From contig CAMIHP010000006.1 in NCBI GenBank assembly GCA_946222005.1, positions 1 to 64,000 of the forward strand: 64,000 nt of DNA, in the 5' to 3' direction. Below, piece by piece: positions 16,335 to 24,909 of this stretch (within the stretch, counting starts at the first letter, position 1; each line of letters starts with the position of its first letter). Below the pieces are notes generated by a model. It saw nothing but the letters and a program-made list of their open reading frames with translations. It had not been told where the DNA came from and made no database searches. The DNA comes from an uncultured Candidatus Saccharibacteria bacterium. Its GTDB lineage: Bacteria > Patescibacteriota > Saccharimonadia > Saccharimonadales > Saccharimonadaceae. Made by a program: the position numbers and the translations under genes.

Positions 16335-16853
16335 CTACGATGCACCATTATACCGATACGCAAACGCCCCTGTTGAAGGCGACAAGCAGAATATATCACC
16401 GTGCGACTTTGGGTGGTAGCGAGCAACACACTGACCTCCCTCTCCTGTTGCCGTGCGAAGAATGTTGCGCGAGTCGGGTGATGAATTTTGCTCGATACTA
16501 AGCAGTGGTGATATTTTGCCATACTCACTATACGATTGCCACGACGAGCAGCCACCAGAGCAATCGGCAAAAGGCTGAGCCTGGAGCAGCTTCTGGCGTA
16601 TCTTCGTGTCTGTAACGTAGCCAAGTACTGTGCCACTTGGGCTTTCGCGGCTGAGCTGAGGCGACCCTTTGCTATATTTGACATCGAGCGATTGCGTATA
16701 CTCGCGAGAAAAGCGCTCCTTGAGCGTCTCAGTTGCATTAACCCGTGCGAACGGTGCATCCAAAAGCAGATAGGGAAGCCCGTACGTAATAGCACTGTAC
16801 GTCATAAGGAGAACCCCAACGATAATAATCTTTCTTCGAGTAGAGTGTCGCAT
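16335..16853 (-). CDS. membrane-anchored extracytoplasmic protein, DCxxGC family (copy 1)
   Basis: A 172-residue protein with one N-terminal hydrophobic anchor (about residues 9-28) and an extracytoplasmic domain. It is paralogous to the product of 36254-36793: both carry QPF(A/T)DC..GCS.W, then a C-terminal block with CVARY, (D)IFC(L/F)SPS(T/S)GAF.Y. Two cysteines in DCxxGC plus two more later suggest disulfides. No known family is recognised. The TATAAT -10 ends seven bases before the ATG. Confidence 0.7.
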   Translation of the reverse strand: MRHSTRRKIIIVGVLLMTYSAITYGLPYLLLDAPFARVNATETLKERFSREYTQSLDVKYSKGSPQLSRESPSGTVLGYVTDTKIRQKLLQAQPFADCSGGCSSWQSYSEYGKISPLLSIEQNSSPDSRNILRTATGEGGQCVARYHPKSHGDIFCLSPSTGAFAYRYNGAS

Positions 16854-16860
16854 AAAACTT

Positions 16861-16866
16861 ATTATA
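16861..16866 (-). promoter_or_regulatory. -10 hexamer for gene 16335-16853
   Basis: Minus strand TATAAT, seven bases before the ATG, no Shine-Dalgarno site between. Confidence 0.5.
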
Positions 16867-16937
16867 ACCTTATTACCTGGCTATGCCAATTAAGATAAAC
16901 GTTCTCTCATTTCCTCGTGATCCTTGACGATTGAGAC

Positions 16938-17396
16938 CTATAGCAATGTAAGCAAAAGAGCGGACGATACAGCATAGAGGAGAGTGTATGTGATATGGAG
17001 TGGCATATTCCATGCAAGATATGTTTTTACTGTCTTCTCATCATCCAATCGCTGCGCACCATTGACAAAAAATTCCGCCTTGGCAAAGCCAGTTACCATA
17101 TGAGTGGTAAGCATGAGAAATGGAACAGCCGCTGCAACCACGAGTGAAGCCGGCCCTCTCGTATAGTTGGTAGCGAGAGAAATTATCGACAACATTGCGT
17201 GGCCAACCAATACAGCTGTGTGGTGGATCTGCACTCGAGTATTATTATGAAACAGTGCCCAATTTTGAGATGCGCCAGGTATCTTGTGTTTTAAAATATA
17301 ATCAAAATAGCGTCCTAAAGTAATAGTATACATAAGCATCATCCCAGCCATAAGAGCTGTATAGATAACTTGCATTTGTATCATGAATGCGCTCAT
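16938..17396 (-). CDS. four-helix membrane protein, uncharacterised
   Basis: A 152-residue protein with four hydrophobic segments (about residues 8-30, 58-76, 82-104, 128-150). No recognised domain. The start at 17396 is taken because GAAAGGA lies upstream and the first helix begins right after; a possible start 23 codons earlier would add a charged tail. Its relation to the neighbouring secreted protein is unknown. Confidence 0.62.
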   Translation of the reverse strand: MSAFMIQMQVIYTALMAGMMLMYTITLGRYFDYILKHKIPGASQNWALFHNNTRVQIHHTAVLVGHAMLSIISLATNYTRGPASLVVAAAVPFLMLTTHMVTGFAKAEFFVNGAQRLDDEKTVKTYLAWNMPLHITYTLLYAVSSALLLTLL

Positions 17397-17464
17397 TTTT
17401 GCATTTCCTTTCTCAATGTCTGAATCGTGAAGAATCACTTTTTTATAAGAGCGATATAAAGCCA

Positions 17465-18784
17465 CTACGTAAGCCGGTCAAGCACCACCAAATGCTCACT
17501 ATGCGGCGTGCGAGGGAAGAAGTTGTAGCCCCGGTGATAGGCAATGCCGTAGTGCGTGGCAAGAAGCGCCACGTCGCGCGCTTGAGTGACGGGGTTGCAA
17601 CTGAGGTAGAGGATGCGCTGCGGCTGGGTGGCGAGGAGTTTGGTAATGACATCGGTGTGAAGACCGGCGCGTGGTGGGTCCAGAATGATGAGCGCATCGC
17701 CAGTAATGTGCTCCAGCGCTTGCTCGCTAGGCGCCAGAATGGCCTGCGCCTGGCTTGTGCGGCCTAGCTGGTGGATATTGCGCTGCATCTCGCGCACCGC
17801 ATCAGCGTTGATCTCTACTAGCGTGACGTTATCGCTGCCGATCGTCAGGCCAATCGTCCCCACCCCGGCATAGAGGTCGAGCGTGGACTGGGACATGCCA
17901 TCCTGCACCTGGGCGAACCGCTGCATGTCGCGCAGGGCTTGCTCGTAGACCGGCAGATTAACCTGGAAGAACCCCTCAGTGGCGTAGCGAAATGGCACGC
18001 CAAGAATGGTATCTTGCAAGACAGGATCACCAAAGCATGCCAAGCGCTCGGTGATCCGACTGGCTGGCGAACGGGGGTCGGAGTAGATAATCTCGCCGCC
18101 CTGGGCTGGTAAAGTGGTAGCTTCGTCAGGGCTCATAACATCCCCTAGGCGGTCTTTGGTATAGAGCTGCCACACGCAGTGGCCGGCTTGGTCGCAGCGG
18201 ATGAGCAGTGTCTTGAGCTGGCGCGCCGTCACCTGCTTGGTGCGCAGCAGGTCACGCACCTGCCGGGCGAGCTGGTTGATCTCTGGCCGAGCTAAGCTCG
18301 TCCCGTCAACGATAATTTTGCCCTTGCTCCCCCGTCGAAAGAACGCGAGGTCGAGCGTCTCGGTGCCATCCTCTGCCCTGTCGCTATACCAACTCAGCTC
18401 AACTTTATTGCGATAGCCATAGGGTATATCATCGCAAAAAACGTCAATTGGCTCTGGCAAAACAATATCGTGCAGCTCAAAGGCCTCCTCGATCAGCGCT
18501 GCCTTATAATGTTGCTCGCTCGCCAGCGGCATAATTTGCCATGGGCTGGTACTGAGGTAGCTCTCGGGGTCGCGCGGCGCGATACGCTCGGGCGAAGCAG
18601 CGAGCACCTCAGTCACCACTCCTTCGACGAAGTGCGACTTCTTTTTGGTGATGCGGATAGTGACGGTCTCGCCCGGTAACCCACCCCAGACAAAGGCTTT
18701 GCGGCCATCATCAAGCGTGCCGAGGGCTTGCCCACCACCGACGATCTTTTCGAGCTGGATTGTTGCGAATGTTGGTTTTCTCAT
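17465..18784 (-). CDS. RlmD/TrmA-family RNA (uracil-5-)-methyltransferase
   Basis: A 439-residue SAM-dependent enzyme that makes 5-methyluridine in 23S rRNA or tRNA. It has an N-terminal TRAM RNA-binding domain (about residues 5-60), the SAM motif LDLYAGVGTIGL, ILDPPRAGL, and the nucleophile in YLSCNP at about residue 396. The Fe-S cluster cysteines of RlmD should lie just after the TRAM domain; here that place reads ESYLSTSPWQ with no Cys, so this is a cluster-less form. Which uridine is modified cannot be told. Confidence 0.88.
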   Translation of the reverse strand: MRKPTFATIQLEKIVGGGQALGTLDDGRKAFVWGGLPGETVTIRITKKKSHFVEGVVTEVLAASPERIAPRDPESYLSTSPWQIMPLASEQHYKAALIEEAFELHDIVLPEPIDVFCDDIPYGYRNKVELSWYSDRAEDGTETLDLAFFRRGSKGKIIVDGTSLARPEINQLARQVRDLLRTKQVTARQLKTLLIRCDQAGHCVWQLYTKDRLGDVMSPDEATTLPAQGGEIIYSDPRSPASRITERLACFGDPVLQDTILGVPFRYATEGFFQVNLPVYEQALRDMQRFAQVQDGMSQSTLDLYAGVGTIGLTIGSDNVTLVEINADAVREMQRNIHQLGRTSQAQAILAPSEQALEHITGDALIILDPPRAGLHTDVITKLLATQPQRILYLSCNPVTQARDVALLATHYGIAYHRGYNFFPRTPHSEHLVVLDRLT

Positions 18785-18792
18785 TATAGTCT

Positions 18793-18798
18793 AGTATA
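18793..18798 (-). promoter_or_regulatory. -10 hexamer for the methyltransferase gene
   Basis: Minus strand TGG-TATACT, eight bases before the ATG at 18784. Confidence 0.5.
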
Positions 18799-18847
18799 CC
18801 ATGTGTCGCGGGGTGATAGTGGTCGATGAGTATTGCGTGGGGCTTCT

Positions 18848-21202
18848 CTACTGCCCTTGCTGCCACTGCCAGGTGGTGACCATCGGGTGGTCAGTGTGGT
18901 GCTCGCGTGCGTGGGCGAGGCACTGCTCAATCGCTGCGTGGCAGTGCCCCGCGAGGCGCTGGGCGTCGTCTGGGGAGATAACGCCTGTTGCGCTAAGGCA
19001 CGTTGCGGCGGCAATGGCAAGATCATAGCGGCTAGCCTGCTGGTTAATGAGGCTTGTCATGAGCGTGTCGCCGCGCAGTGCCAGGCCGAAGCTGTGAATA
19101 TCAAACTGCCGACCATCGACCCCATAAGCAAAGAGTGTTGCCGCAAGAGAGCGCTCTTCGCCCGGGTAGGCGATAATCACCGGCTTGGTTGTCGTTAAGG
19201 TGCGCGCGAGCGTTCGCCGTGAGACGGGCTGCGTGAGCGTGCCAAAGCCACGTGGCGTGAGGCTCGAGATATTGACGCAGCGCACCCGAGCAGCCGGGCA
19301 AGAATGCGCGATGAGCTCAATAGCGGCCAGTACTTCTGTGGTAGCGACGTCGCCACACGCGGCAAGTACAATATCTGGGGTGGCGTGGCTGGCGAAGTTC
19401 CACGTGGCAAGACCCGCGTGCATCTGGGCTCGAGCCGCCTTGGTGGTGAGCCAGGTAGGCTGCGTGGTATCGCTGGCATGCAATATATTGATCACCTGCG
19501 TGCTCGACAGCATCATATCGAGCGTCACCACCGCGCAGTTGCTATCGGCTGGGAAGTAGACCGTTGCTGGGGCGTCTCGCTGATTAAGCGCATTGGTTAC
19601 CTGCTCGGCGTTCTGATGTGAGAGGATGGTGTTGAGGCTCGGTAGCGATGCGCCGCGTGGCTGGCTCGACAGAGCTGCGGTATACGAGCGACTTGCCGCG
19701 CTCATGTCCTCATGCAGAGACGCTCCAACGAAGACGCTTTGCCTCCCCTGCTCCAGATAACCAAGCTGCATACCACGTAGCACACCTGCTGCTGGGTAGC
19801 TCATCGTGTGGCCATCTGGCGCATGTGGTGCTATGCTTGGCTGGCTGCCCCACTGCCAGGCTCGTGGGTGTGATGCAAAACACTGAGCGAGCGTGCCGCT
19901 CTGCAGTGACGGACTTATAAAAAGCCGGAAGCTATCTGGCGCTGCATCCTTAATAAGATCGGCCAGATACGAGCTAACACCGGAGAGCGTATTGCTGCGC
20001 TGCGTGCCAGGTGGCGTCGCAACGACTGCATAGGGCTCAATAGCCGGCCGGCGCAGTAACGTGGCCGACAGAGCGGGCTGCGTAGCGGTGAGCTGGGCGG
20101 TGCGTGAGGAGGAATCATTATCGGCATGAGCTGCAGCCGTGTGTGGCAGGGCCTTTGTCTCAGTAAACGTGAGATTGCCTGCTGCGTCAAACAGGTTCTC
20201 TGGCTCACACCACGCAAGCACGTGAGCAAGCCACGCCTGCGTGCGTGCCCAGCTTGAGTCAGCGCTATCTGCTTTGCGGTGAGCAAGCGCCGCCTGTGCC
20301 CGGGCGATGCTTGACGGTTGAACATCGCCACTATCATGCTCGGCCGGCGCGAGCGAGTTCTCTTGTGTTTCGTGCTCAGCGAGTAACGTATCAAGTTGTC
20401 CTGGAGTGCGCACAAGCAACAGTGGTCGGCGGGCTTTGTGTGGGCGTGGCTGGGCTGGCTGGCGCAAAGCAGTAGTGCGCTCAGTTGCCCACGCGAGCGC
20501 AGCAGCGTAGTCTGCGTCTGGTTGGCGTGGGTCGGCTGTGGTGCAGTCAACGATTCGCGGCTCATACCCATAGCCAATAAAAAGCGCAAGCAGCTCGTAG
20601 GTAGAAAGTGTGGCGAGTAGCGTCTTGGACCGTAGCTGGATGATCGGGGTAATCGTGCCGTCAGTCGCAGGGCTAAGGAGCTTTGCCAGGTGCCATGGGG
20701 CGTCGTCTTGGGCGACTGCGCTATCGATCAAACAGTAGATTGTTTGCTCTGGCTGGCCAAGTGCCCTGCCGCTTGCCTGAGCGAGTGCACCACCAAGACG
20801 AGCGTCACAGAGATGTATTGCGTTAGACAATGAGGTTTGCAGGTCGTGTGTTAACGTACAGAGCGCATCAATCCCCGCTTGTGAGCGAGCAATATCGCAG
20901 CTAGGTTGCACCATATCATAGACGAGCGCATGAGCGCGTGCTGCCGCCCATCGCTCGCGATCGGTAATAATGAGCGGCGCTGCGCCATCCGACTGAGCAT
21001 ACTCCGCAATCTGAGCCAAGCTAAAGCTTAGCGCGAAGTCCGCCGCAAGCGCTGCCCGGAGCTCATCCGAGTAAAGCTGCTTTATATCGCTTGGCTGTAA
21101 CGGCTGGCCAGCTGGCAGTGTGCGCCAGAGTGCACGCTGTGCTAGCACAGTATAATAGGCCGCTTGCCGGTAGCGCATCGTCATCCCACCATTCGTATCC
21201 AT
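18848..21202 (-). CDS. phosphoketolase-like protein lacking cofactor motifs (probable pseudoenzyme)
   Basis: A 784-residue protein that follows the whole phosphoketolase (xylulose-5-P/fructose-6-P) chain, about the usual length. The C-terminal part keeps clear family landmarks (NFASHATPDIVLAACGDV, TKPVIIAYPG), as does ATDGTITPIIQL after the TPP domain. The catalytic parts are gone: the PGHGG region reads PLIITDRERW, SIHEGGELGY reads NAIHLCDARLGG (residues 127-138), GDGEAETGPL reads LIDSAVAQDD (158-167), GPDE reads ISPS, and SEHQ reads VLRGMQ. The family uses these for thiamine diphosphate, Mg2+ and phosphate. The frame is intact over 2.3 kb, so the protein is maintained, probably in a non-catalytic or altered role. 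Confidence 0.8.
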   Translation of the reverse strand: MDTNGGMTMRYRQAAYYTVLAQRALWRTLPAGQPLQPSDIKQLYSDELRAALAADFALSFSLAQIAEYAQSDGAAPLIITDRERWAAARAHALVYDMVQPSCDIARSQAGIDALCTLTHDLQTSLSNAIHLCDARLGGALAQASGRALGQPEQTIYCLIDSAVAQDDAPWHLAKLLSPATDGTITPIIQLRSKTLLATLSTYELLALFIGYGYEPRIVDCTTADPRQPDADYAAALAWATERTTALRQPAQPRPHKARRPLLLVRTPGQLDTLLAEHETQENSLAPAEHDSGDVQPSSIARAQAALAHRKADSADSSWARTQAWLAHVLAWCEPENLFDAAGNLTFTETKALPHTAAAHADNDSSSRTAQLTATQPALSATLLRRPAIEPYAVVATPPGTQRSNTLSGVSSYLADLIKDAAPDSFRLFISPSLQSGTLAQCFASHPRAWQWGSQPSIAPHAPDGHTMSYPAAGVLRGMQLGYLEQGRQSVFVGASLHEDMSAASRSYTAALSSQPRGASLPSLNTILSHQNAEQVTNALNQRDAPATVYFPADSNCAVVTLDMMLSSTQVINILHASDTTQPTWLTTKAARAQMHAGLATWNFASHATPDIVLAACGDVATTEVLAAIELIAHSCPAARVRCVNISSLTPRGFGTLTQPVSRRTLARTLTTTKPVIIAYPGEERSLAATLFAYGVDGRQFDIHSFGLALRGDTLMTSLINQQASRYDLAIAAATCLSATGVISPDDAQRLAGHCHAAIEQCLAHAREHHTDHPMVTTWQWQQGQ

Positions 21203-21209
21203 TGCTTCT

Positions 21210-21215
21210 AGTATA
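21210..21215 (-). promoter_or_regulatory. -10 hexamer for the phosphoketolase-like gene
   Basis: Minus strand TATACT, seven bases before the ATG at 21202. Confidence 0.5.
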
Positions 21216-21286
21216 CACGCTTGTGCTTGCTGACGGAATAGGCCGAAGTGAGATTATGTACATTTACGGCGCATAGCCTTATTTGC

Positions 21287-21292
21287 TACACT
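21287..21292 (+). promoter_or_regulatory. -10 hexamer for the rRNA dimethyltransferase gene
   Basis: TGC-TACACT, six bases before the ATG at 21299. Confidence 0.45.
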
Positions 21293-21298
21293 AACAGT

Positions 21299-22033
21299 AT
21301 GAAACGACGTGTTGCTAGCCATGACCAACATTTTTTGCGTAGCCCCCGCGTGGCGGCTATCTTACTGGGCCACAGTACTATCCGCCGGCGCGATACGGTT
21401 TATGACCTCGGGGCAGGTAGCGGCGTCATTACGAGCGCCTTAGCGCGGCGCTGCCAGCAGGTAGTAGCGGTCGAGAATGAGCCACGGGCGCTCGATGCTC
21501 TGCGCAGGCATACTGCAGCCGTGCCACATGTCCGCATCATCGCGGCCGATATCCGCCAGCTTACGCTTCCTACTGAGCCATATAAAGTATTTGCCAATAT
21601 CCCCTTTGCGCTCAGTGCCGATATCGTGCGGATGCTTACCACTGCTTCCACTCCACCACAGGCGATCTATCTCATCGTCCAGCGCCAATTTGCGTCCAAG
21701 CTTGTGCCGAGCGACCGCCACTTTACGGCGGCACTGGGCGCTCAGCTGGCACCGTGGTGGCAGGCGCGGATCCGCTACCGTTTGCGCCGGACAGATTTCA
21801 CGCCGCCACCCGCCGTCGATACGGTATTGCTCGAGCTCTTGCCACGCACCGAGCCCTGGCTGCCCCGCAATCAGCAGGCAGCGTACAGCCAGTTTGTGGC
21901 AGCGCACTACGCCAAGCCGCGGCGCTTCGCTGCCCTGCCGCGGGCCCAGCTTGGTATCAACCCTGAGCGTAAGCCATCAGAACTCCAGCCTAGGCAGTGG
22001 GTGCAGCTCTATCAAGCGATGCAGATGAAATAA
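21299..22033 (+). CDS. rRNA adenine N6-(di)methyltransferase (KsgA/Erm family)
   Basis: A 244-residue SAM-dependent enzyme of the KsgA/Erm superfamily. It has DQHFLRSP at the N-terminus, motif I YDLGAGSGVITSAL, motif II VAVENEP, and motif IV FANIPFALS. Motif IV of the form NIPF is closer to Erm than to the NLPY of KsgA, and the C-terminal domain is short. Either universal 16S dimethylation or an Erm-like 23S target is possible; Saccharibacteria would need a KsgA somewhere. The ATG at 21299 fits the TACACT box six bases upstream and the conserved N-terminus. Confidence 0.82.
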   Translation: MKRRVASHDQHFLRSPRVAAILLGHSTIRRRDTVYDLGAGSGVITSALARRCQQVVAVENEPRALDALRRHTAAVPHVRIIAADIRQLTLPTEPYKVFANIPFALSADIVRMLTTASTPPQAIYLIVQRQFASKLVPSDRHFTAALGAQLAPWWQARIRYRLRRTDFTPPPAVDTVLLELLPRTEPWLPRNQQAAYSQFVAAHYAKPRRFAALPRAQLGINPERKPSELQPRQWVQLYQAMQMK

Positions 22034-22085
22034 TAAACCTTCTAAACCAGGGGTGAGCGGCCTACTGGCAAATACCCCACGACGC

Positions 22086-23546
22086 CTATAGTGGCTCGTA
22101 CTGATAAAACCGATTGCTGTCGTGCGCACGTGCATTGGTAATAATATGCGCCGGGCGCGTTAGGTCGCGATGTTGCTGGCGGTAAGCACGCGTTGCAGTA
22201 AAGACAGTTTGCTGCTCGGGCACAGTAGTAACAACGCGCAATCGGTCGTTATAGCGGGCAATCATTTCATACATTGGTCGCTCCGTCTCAGTCACGGCAA
22301 GTGTCATAGGGCGATCGACACGCACATTGTCACCCTGGAGTTGGTCGTTGAGAAGCTTGACGTCGCTCGAGTAGTGAGCAAGAACATCTGGATTGTAGCG
22401 ATACGTCTCGGCATAGCGTCCGATACCAGTAAGGGTAAGCCCACCAATTAAGAGCGCCATAGGCAGTAACCCAGCCACCCGGGCATATGGATTGCGTGGA
22501 AACATCTGGTACCAGTGGTTAATCAGCCACGCCACGCCAAATGCAATGATGATCGCCACCACCGGAAAGAGTGAGGTCACCAGCTGTGGATTACTAATCA
22601 CCACGCCCAGTAACGGCAGCCCCACCAGGAGCGCTGCATAGCTGCGTGCTGTGTAGTAGTGGCTCAGGAGCGAGGCGAGGCCAATTAGCATAATTAATAT
22701 CATACCGACTGAGTATAATGGCTGCACGAGGTACGATTTGTTTGACGCAAAGAGCCCAAAGAGCGTCGTGCCAAGGTGGCGAAGGTTTGCTCCTACATTG
22801 ATCGATTCGAGCGGCAAGCCAAAGAGCTGCTTGAGTACATCATGGTTGGTTATGCTTGCGTAGATAAGTGGCAGCATCGCCACGAGACCAATGACGGCTG
22901 CTAGAGCAAGGCGGCTGCGCTGCACGCGCAGAATTGTATAACGAGCGTGTGGATGAGACACCCCCAAAATCCCAAGCGCAATAACGACATAGATACCAAG
23001 TGGCGCATACAGCAGGAATGCCGCCAGCACACAGGCCGTCACTTTCCAGAGAGTGGAGAGAAACTTCTTCGTCCGAATGGCGCGCGTTGCAGCATAGAGC
23101 AGCCACACAGTGAGGCAGCTAAAGAGTATAGCTGGCGTGCCATCTTGCGCTAAGAAAAGAAACTGCGCCGTCATCGTCACAAGGATCGTTGTAATAAGCG
23201 CAATGTTCCGGGAAAACCAGGAGCGAAATAGAAGAAGTAGCCCAAGCGCTGTCATCAAAGCAATCGCCATAGATGGTAGCTTAATCGACAGTGGTGTCAC
23301 GCCGAGCACTGCAAAGCTTAATTTTTGCAAGCCATGATATGGCGCATTGATAACCATAGCAGGAGTAAGATTCTGGAAGGATAATTGGCTGCTTTGCAGC
23401 GCGCTATCGAGCTCACCCTGCCGCAACTCACCAGGGATAAACAGCCCAGCCAGCACAACTGCCGCAATAATTGCCACCACTACAAAGCCATAGCCGAGGC
23501 CATACCGCCAGCGGTACAAATGGTAGTCGACAACTTGCTTTGCCAT
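22086..23546 (-). CDS. GT-C fold membrane glycosyltransferase-like protein (family 39 type)
   Basis: A 486-residue protein with about ten membrane segments spread over residues 18-380 and a C-terminal soluble part of about 100 residues. The first loop after helix 1 (FIPGELRQGELDSALQSSQL) sits where PMT/ArnT-type (GT39/GT83) enzymes carry their catalytic acidic residue, with E and D present. These enzymes move sugars from polyprenyl carriers. The sugar and acceptor are unknown, and assignment rests on topology and the general pattern. Confidence 0.6.
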   Translation of the reverse strand: MAKQVVDYHLYRWRYGLGYGFVVVAIIAAVVLAGLFIPGELRQGELDSALQSSQLSFQNLTPAMVINAPYHGLQKLSFAVLGVTPLSIKLPSMAIALMTALGLLLLFRSWFSRNIALITTILVTMTAQFLFLAQDGTPAILFSCLTVWLLYAATRAIRTKKFLSTLWKVTACVLAAFLLYAPLGIYVVIALGILGVSHPHARYTILRVQRSRLALAAVIGLVAMLPLIYASITNHDVLKQLFGLPLESINVGANLRHLGTTLFGLFASNKSYLVQPLYSVGMILIMLIGLASLLSHYYTARSYAALLVGLPLLGVVISNPQLVTSLFPVVAIIIAFGVAWLINHWYQMFPRNPYARVAGLLPMALLIGGLTLTGIGRYAETYRYNPDVLAHYSSDVKLLNDQLQGDNVRVDRPMTLAVTETERPMYEMIARYNDRLRVVTTVPEQQTVFTATRAYRQQHRDLTRPAHIITNARAHDSNRFYQYEPL

Positions 23547-23554
23547 ATTGCCCT

Positions 23555-23560
23555 ATTATA
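23555..23560 (-). promoter_or_regulatory. -10 hexamer for gene 22086-23546
   Basis: Minus strand TATAAT, eight bases before the ATG at 23546. Confidence 0.5.
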
Positions 23561-23579
23561 CCCGAGTTTGCGGGGGTGC

Positions 23580-24078
23580 TCAAGAGCGAACCGCCTGCCC
23601 TTTGCGCGTTCGCAGCAGCACATACCACAGATAGAGCGAGCCAAGACCAGAGATAGTGAGACCAAGAGCAGCGCCAGCCGTCGTCTGGAGAAAGGTATGT
23701 GGGCCGAATCCATCTTGAACAACATAGTGGTGATGGAGATATACGGCGGCCAGCGCAGCAAAATACCCAAGGATGGCCACGAATGCTACCGCTTGCTGGC
23801 GATACGGCGCAATCGCTGAACGCAACGTGCGAACAATGACATAGGCAGCTTGACTAGTAAGATTGATTGCATAGACAAGCATGATGAGCATAGTGATATA
23901 CTCATGTGGCTCTGTCCTCTCAAAGCCAGTTGACATGCTGTAAAGAGCCATTGCCTCAACAAAAGTGAAAAAGACGCCACTAAGGATAATACCGCAGCAG
24001 ACAAGATATGATAGAAAGCCGCTCGATGATTCTGCGTGGTGTCTGAGTCGTTGTGGTTGTTGCTTGAGCTACGGCCAT
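23580..24078 (-). pseudogene. small membrane protein gene with an apparent frameshift
   Basis: From the ATG at 24078 (GGAG upstream) the frame reads MAVAQATTTTTQTPRRIIER and hits TAG at 23980-23982. One base over, the frame continues as a clear membrane protein (LSYLVCCGIILSGVFF, then MALYSMSTGFERTEP and three more hydrophobic segments) to 23580. The two frames join near codon 20, around GAGCGGCT. So the gene is broken by an indel, carries a sequencing error, or shifts frame. If an internal ATG at 23951 were used the first helix would be lost. It appears to be a distant relative of the two paralogues upstream. Confidence 0.55.
24017..24024 (-). repeat. GAGCGGCT breakpoint copy in gene 23580-24078
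   Basis: Minus strand GAGCGGCT in the context CGCAGAATCATCGAGCGGCT. The same context is found at the fusion point at 24777-24784, and the octamer is also in the dnaB tail at 25508-25515. Confidence 0.6.
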
Positions 24079-24164
24079 AGAATCTCCTTCATTGCACTAC
24101 GGTGTGTATGGTTGTATTATAGCATAGCTCGATGGATGAACTTGCTCGATACCATAAATAGCAT

Positions 24165-24704
24165 TTATGTGAGCGACGCAGCTTCATCATTCGCTTGCCG
24201 CATTGATGCTGACCGTCCCAACTGATACCACAGGTATATTGCGCCGAGTGTGATCATGATAATACCCAGCAGTACCGCTAGAGGATTGGTAAATGCCATG
24301 ATGTCCTGCTGTGATTGACTCTGTATGAGTGCATTGTATCCTATCTCGACACCCGCGAGCAGTGGATAGAGCAGTGTAACACCGAGCCCAAACCCTTCTT
24401 CGCGGTAGCGCTGCCCTGAGCGACGGGTGTAAGTATGGATCAGCGCGATTGCCTCAATAATGAGGACAATCCCGAGTATCCAGAATAAGCCTACAACAAC
24501 ATATTCTATCCAAATCAGGAACGCAAACGGCCCAATGGCAGAGACTGCTACTGCCCAGCCAAGATAGATGAGCCACCCAGCAGTGCCAAGGAGACCGAGT
24601 GCTCCACAAATCATTGCACAGCGGACTAGGGGCGGACAAGATGATGAGGCGGCAGATGGCCCTTTGGTTAGTTGTTTGCGTGATGATGTGGTGTGGGCTG
24701 CCAT
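24165..24704 (-). CDS. four-helix membrane protein, paralogue B
   Basis: A 179-residue protein with a Ser/Thr-rich N-terminus and four hydrophobic segments (about residues 28-50, 55-80, 108-128, 148-168). It is a clear paralogue of the product of 24910-25434: both share MxAHTTSSR, CP.LVRCAM..GALGLLGTAGW and Q-RYREEGF. Its ATG at 24704 and the preceding AGGAGAACCG are also shared, and upstream lies a copy of the dnaB 3' end. Function is unknown. Confidence 0.72.
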   Translation of the reverse strand: MAAHTTSSRKQLTKGPSAASSSCPPLVRCAMICGALGLLGTAGWLIYLGWAVAVSAIGPFAFLIWIEYVVVGLFWILGIVLIIEAIALIHTYTRRSGQRYREEGFGLGVTLLYPLLAGVEIGYNALIQSQSQQDIMAFTNPLAVLLGIIMITLGAIYLWYQLGRSASMRQANDEAASLT

Positions 24705-24785
24705 TGCGACGGTTCTCCTATGTGTCATAACTAAGCATAGCATTAATCATGCCGCTTGTCGAGGCTCATGAAGCGCAGCCGCTCG
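24681..24785 (-). repeat. second copy of the dnaB-tail / leader repeat
   Basis: About 105 bases that match 25411-25516 at most positions with one indel. The repeat covers the first codons of the membrane protein, its leader, and the last 15 or so codons of dnaB. Confidence 0.85.
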
Positions 24786-24862
24786 ATGATTCTGCGCTGC
24801 CCCAGTGGAGGATGCTTGAGCTGGATCGCTTGCGCTGGGATGGTTTGTGTTTGAGCCGTCAT
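24743..24862 (-). pseudogene. 39-codon fusion remnant: membrane-gene 5' end joined to dnaB 3' end
   Basis: The frame starts MTAQTQTIPAQ and its part QRRIIERL resembles the start of gene 23580-24078 (TPRRIIERL). It then continues as ERLRFMSLDKRHD, which is the C-terminus of DnaB (ERLRFMSLDRRHD). The switch happens in GAGCGGCT, present in both sources. A GAGGGG ribosome site remains upstream, so a 39-residue peptide may still be made, but the structure is best explained as a duplication scar. Confidence 0.7.
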
Positions 24863-24909
24863 AGTATTCCCCTCGCTATATATGTGCAATAATTGCTAAT
24901 GTGGTACGT

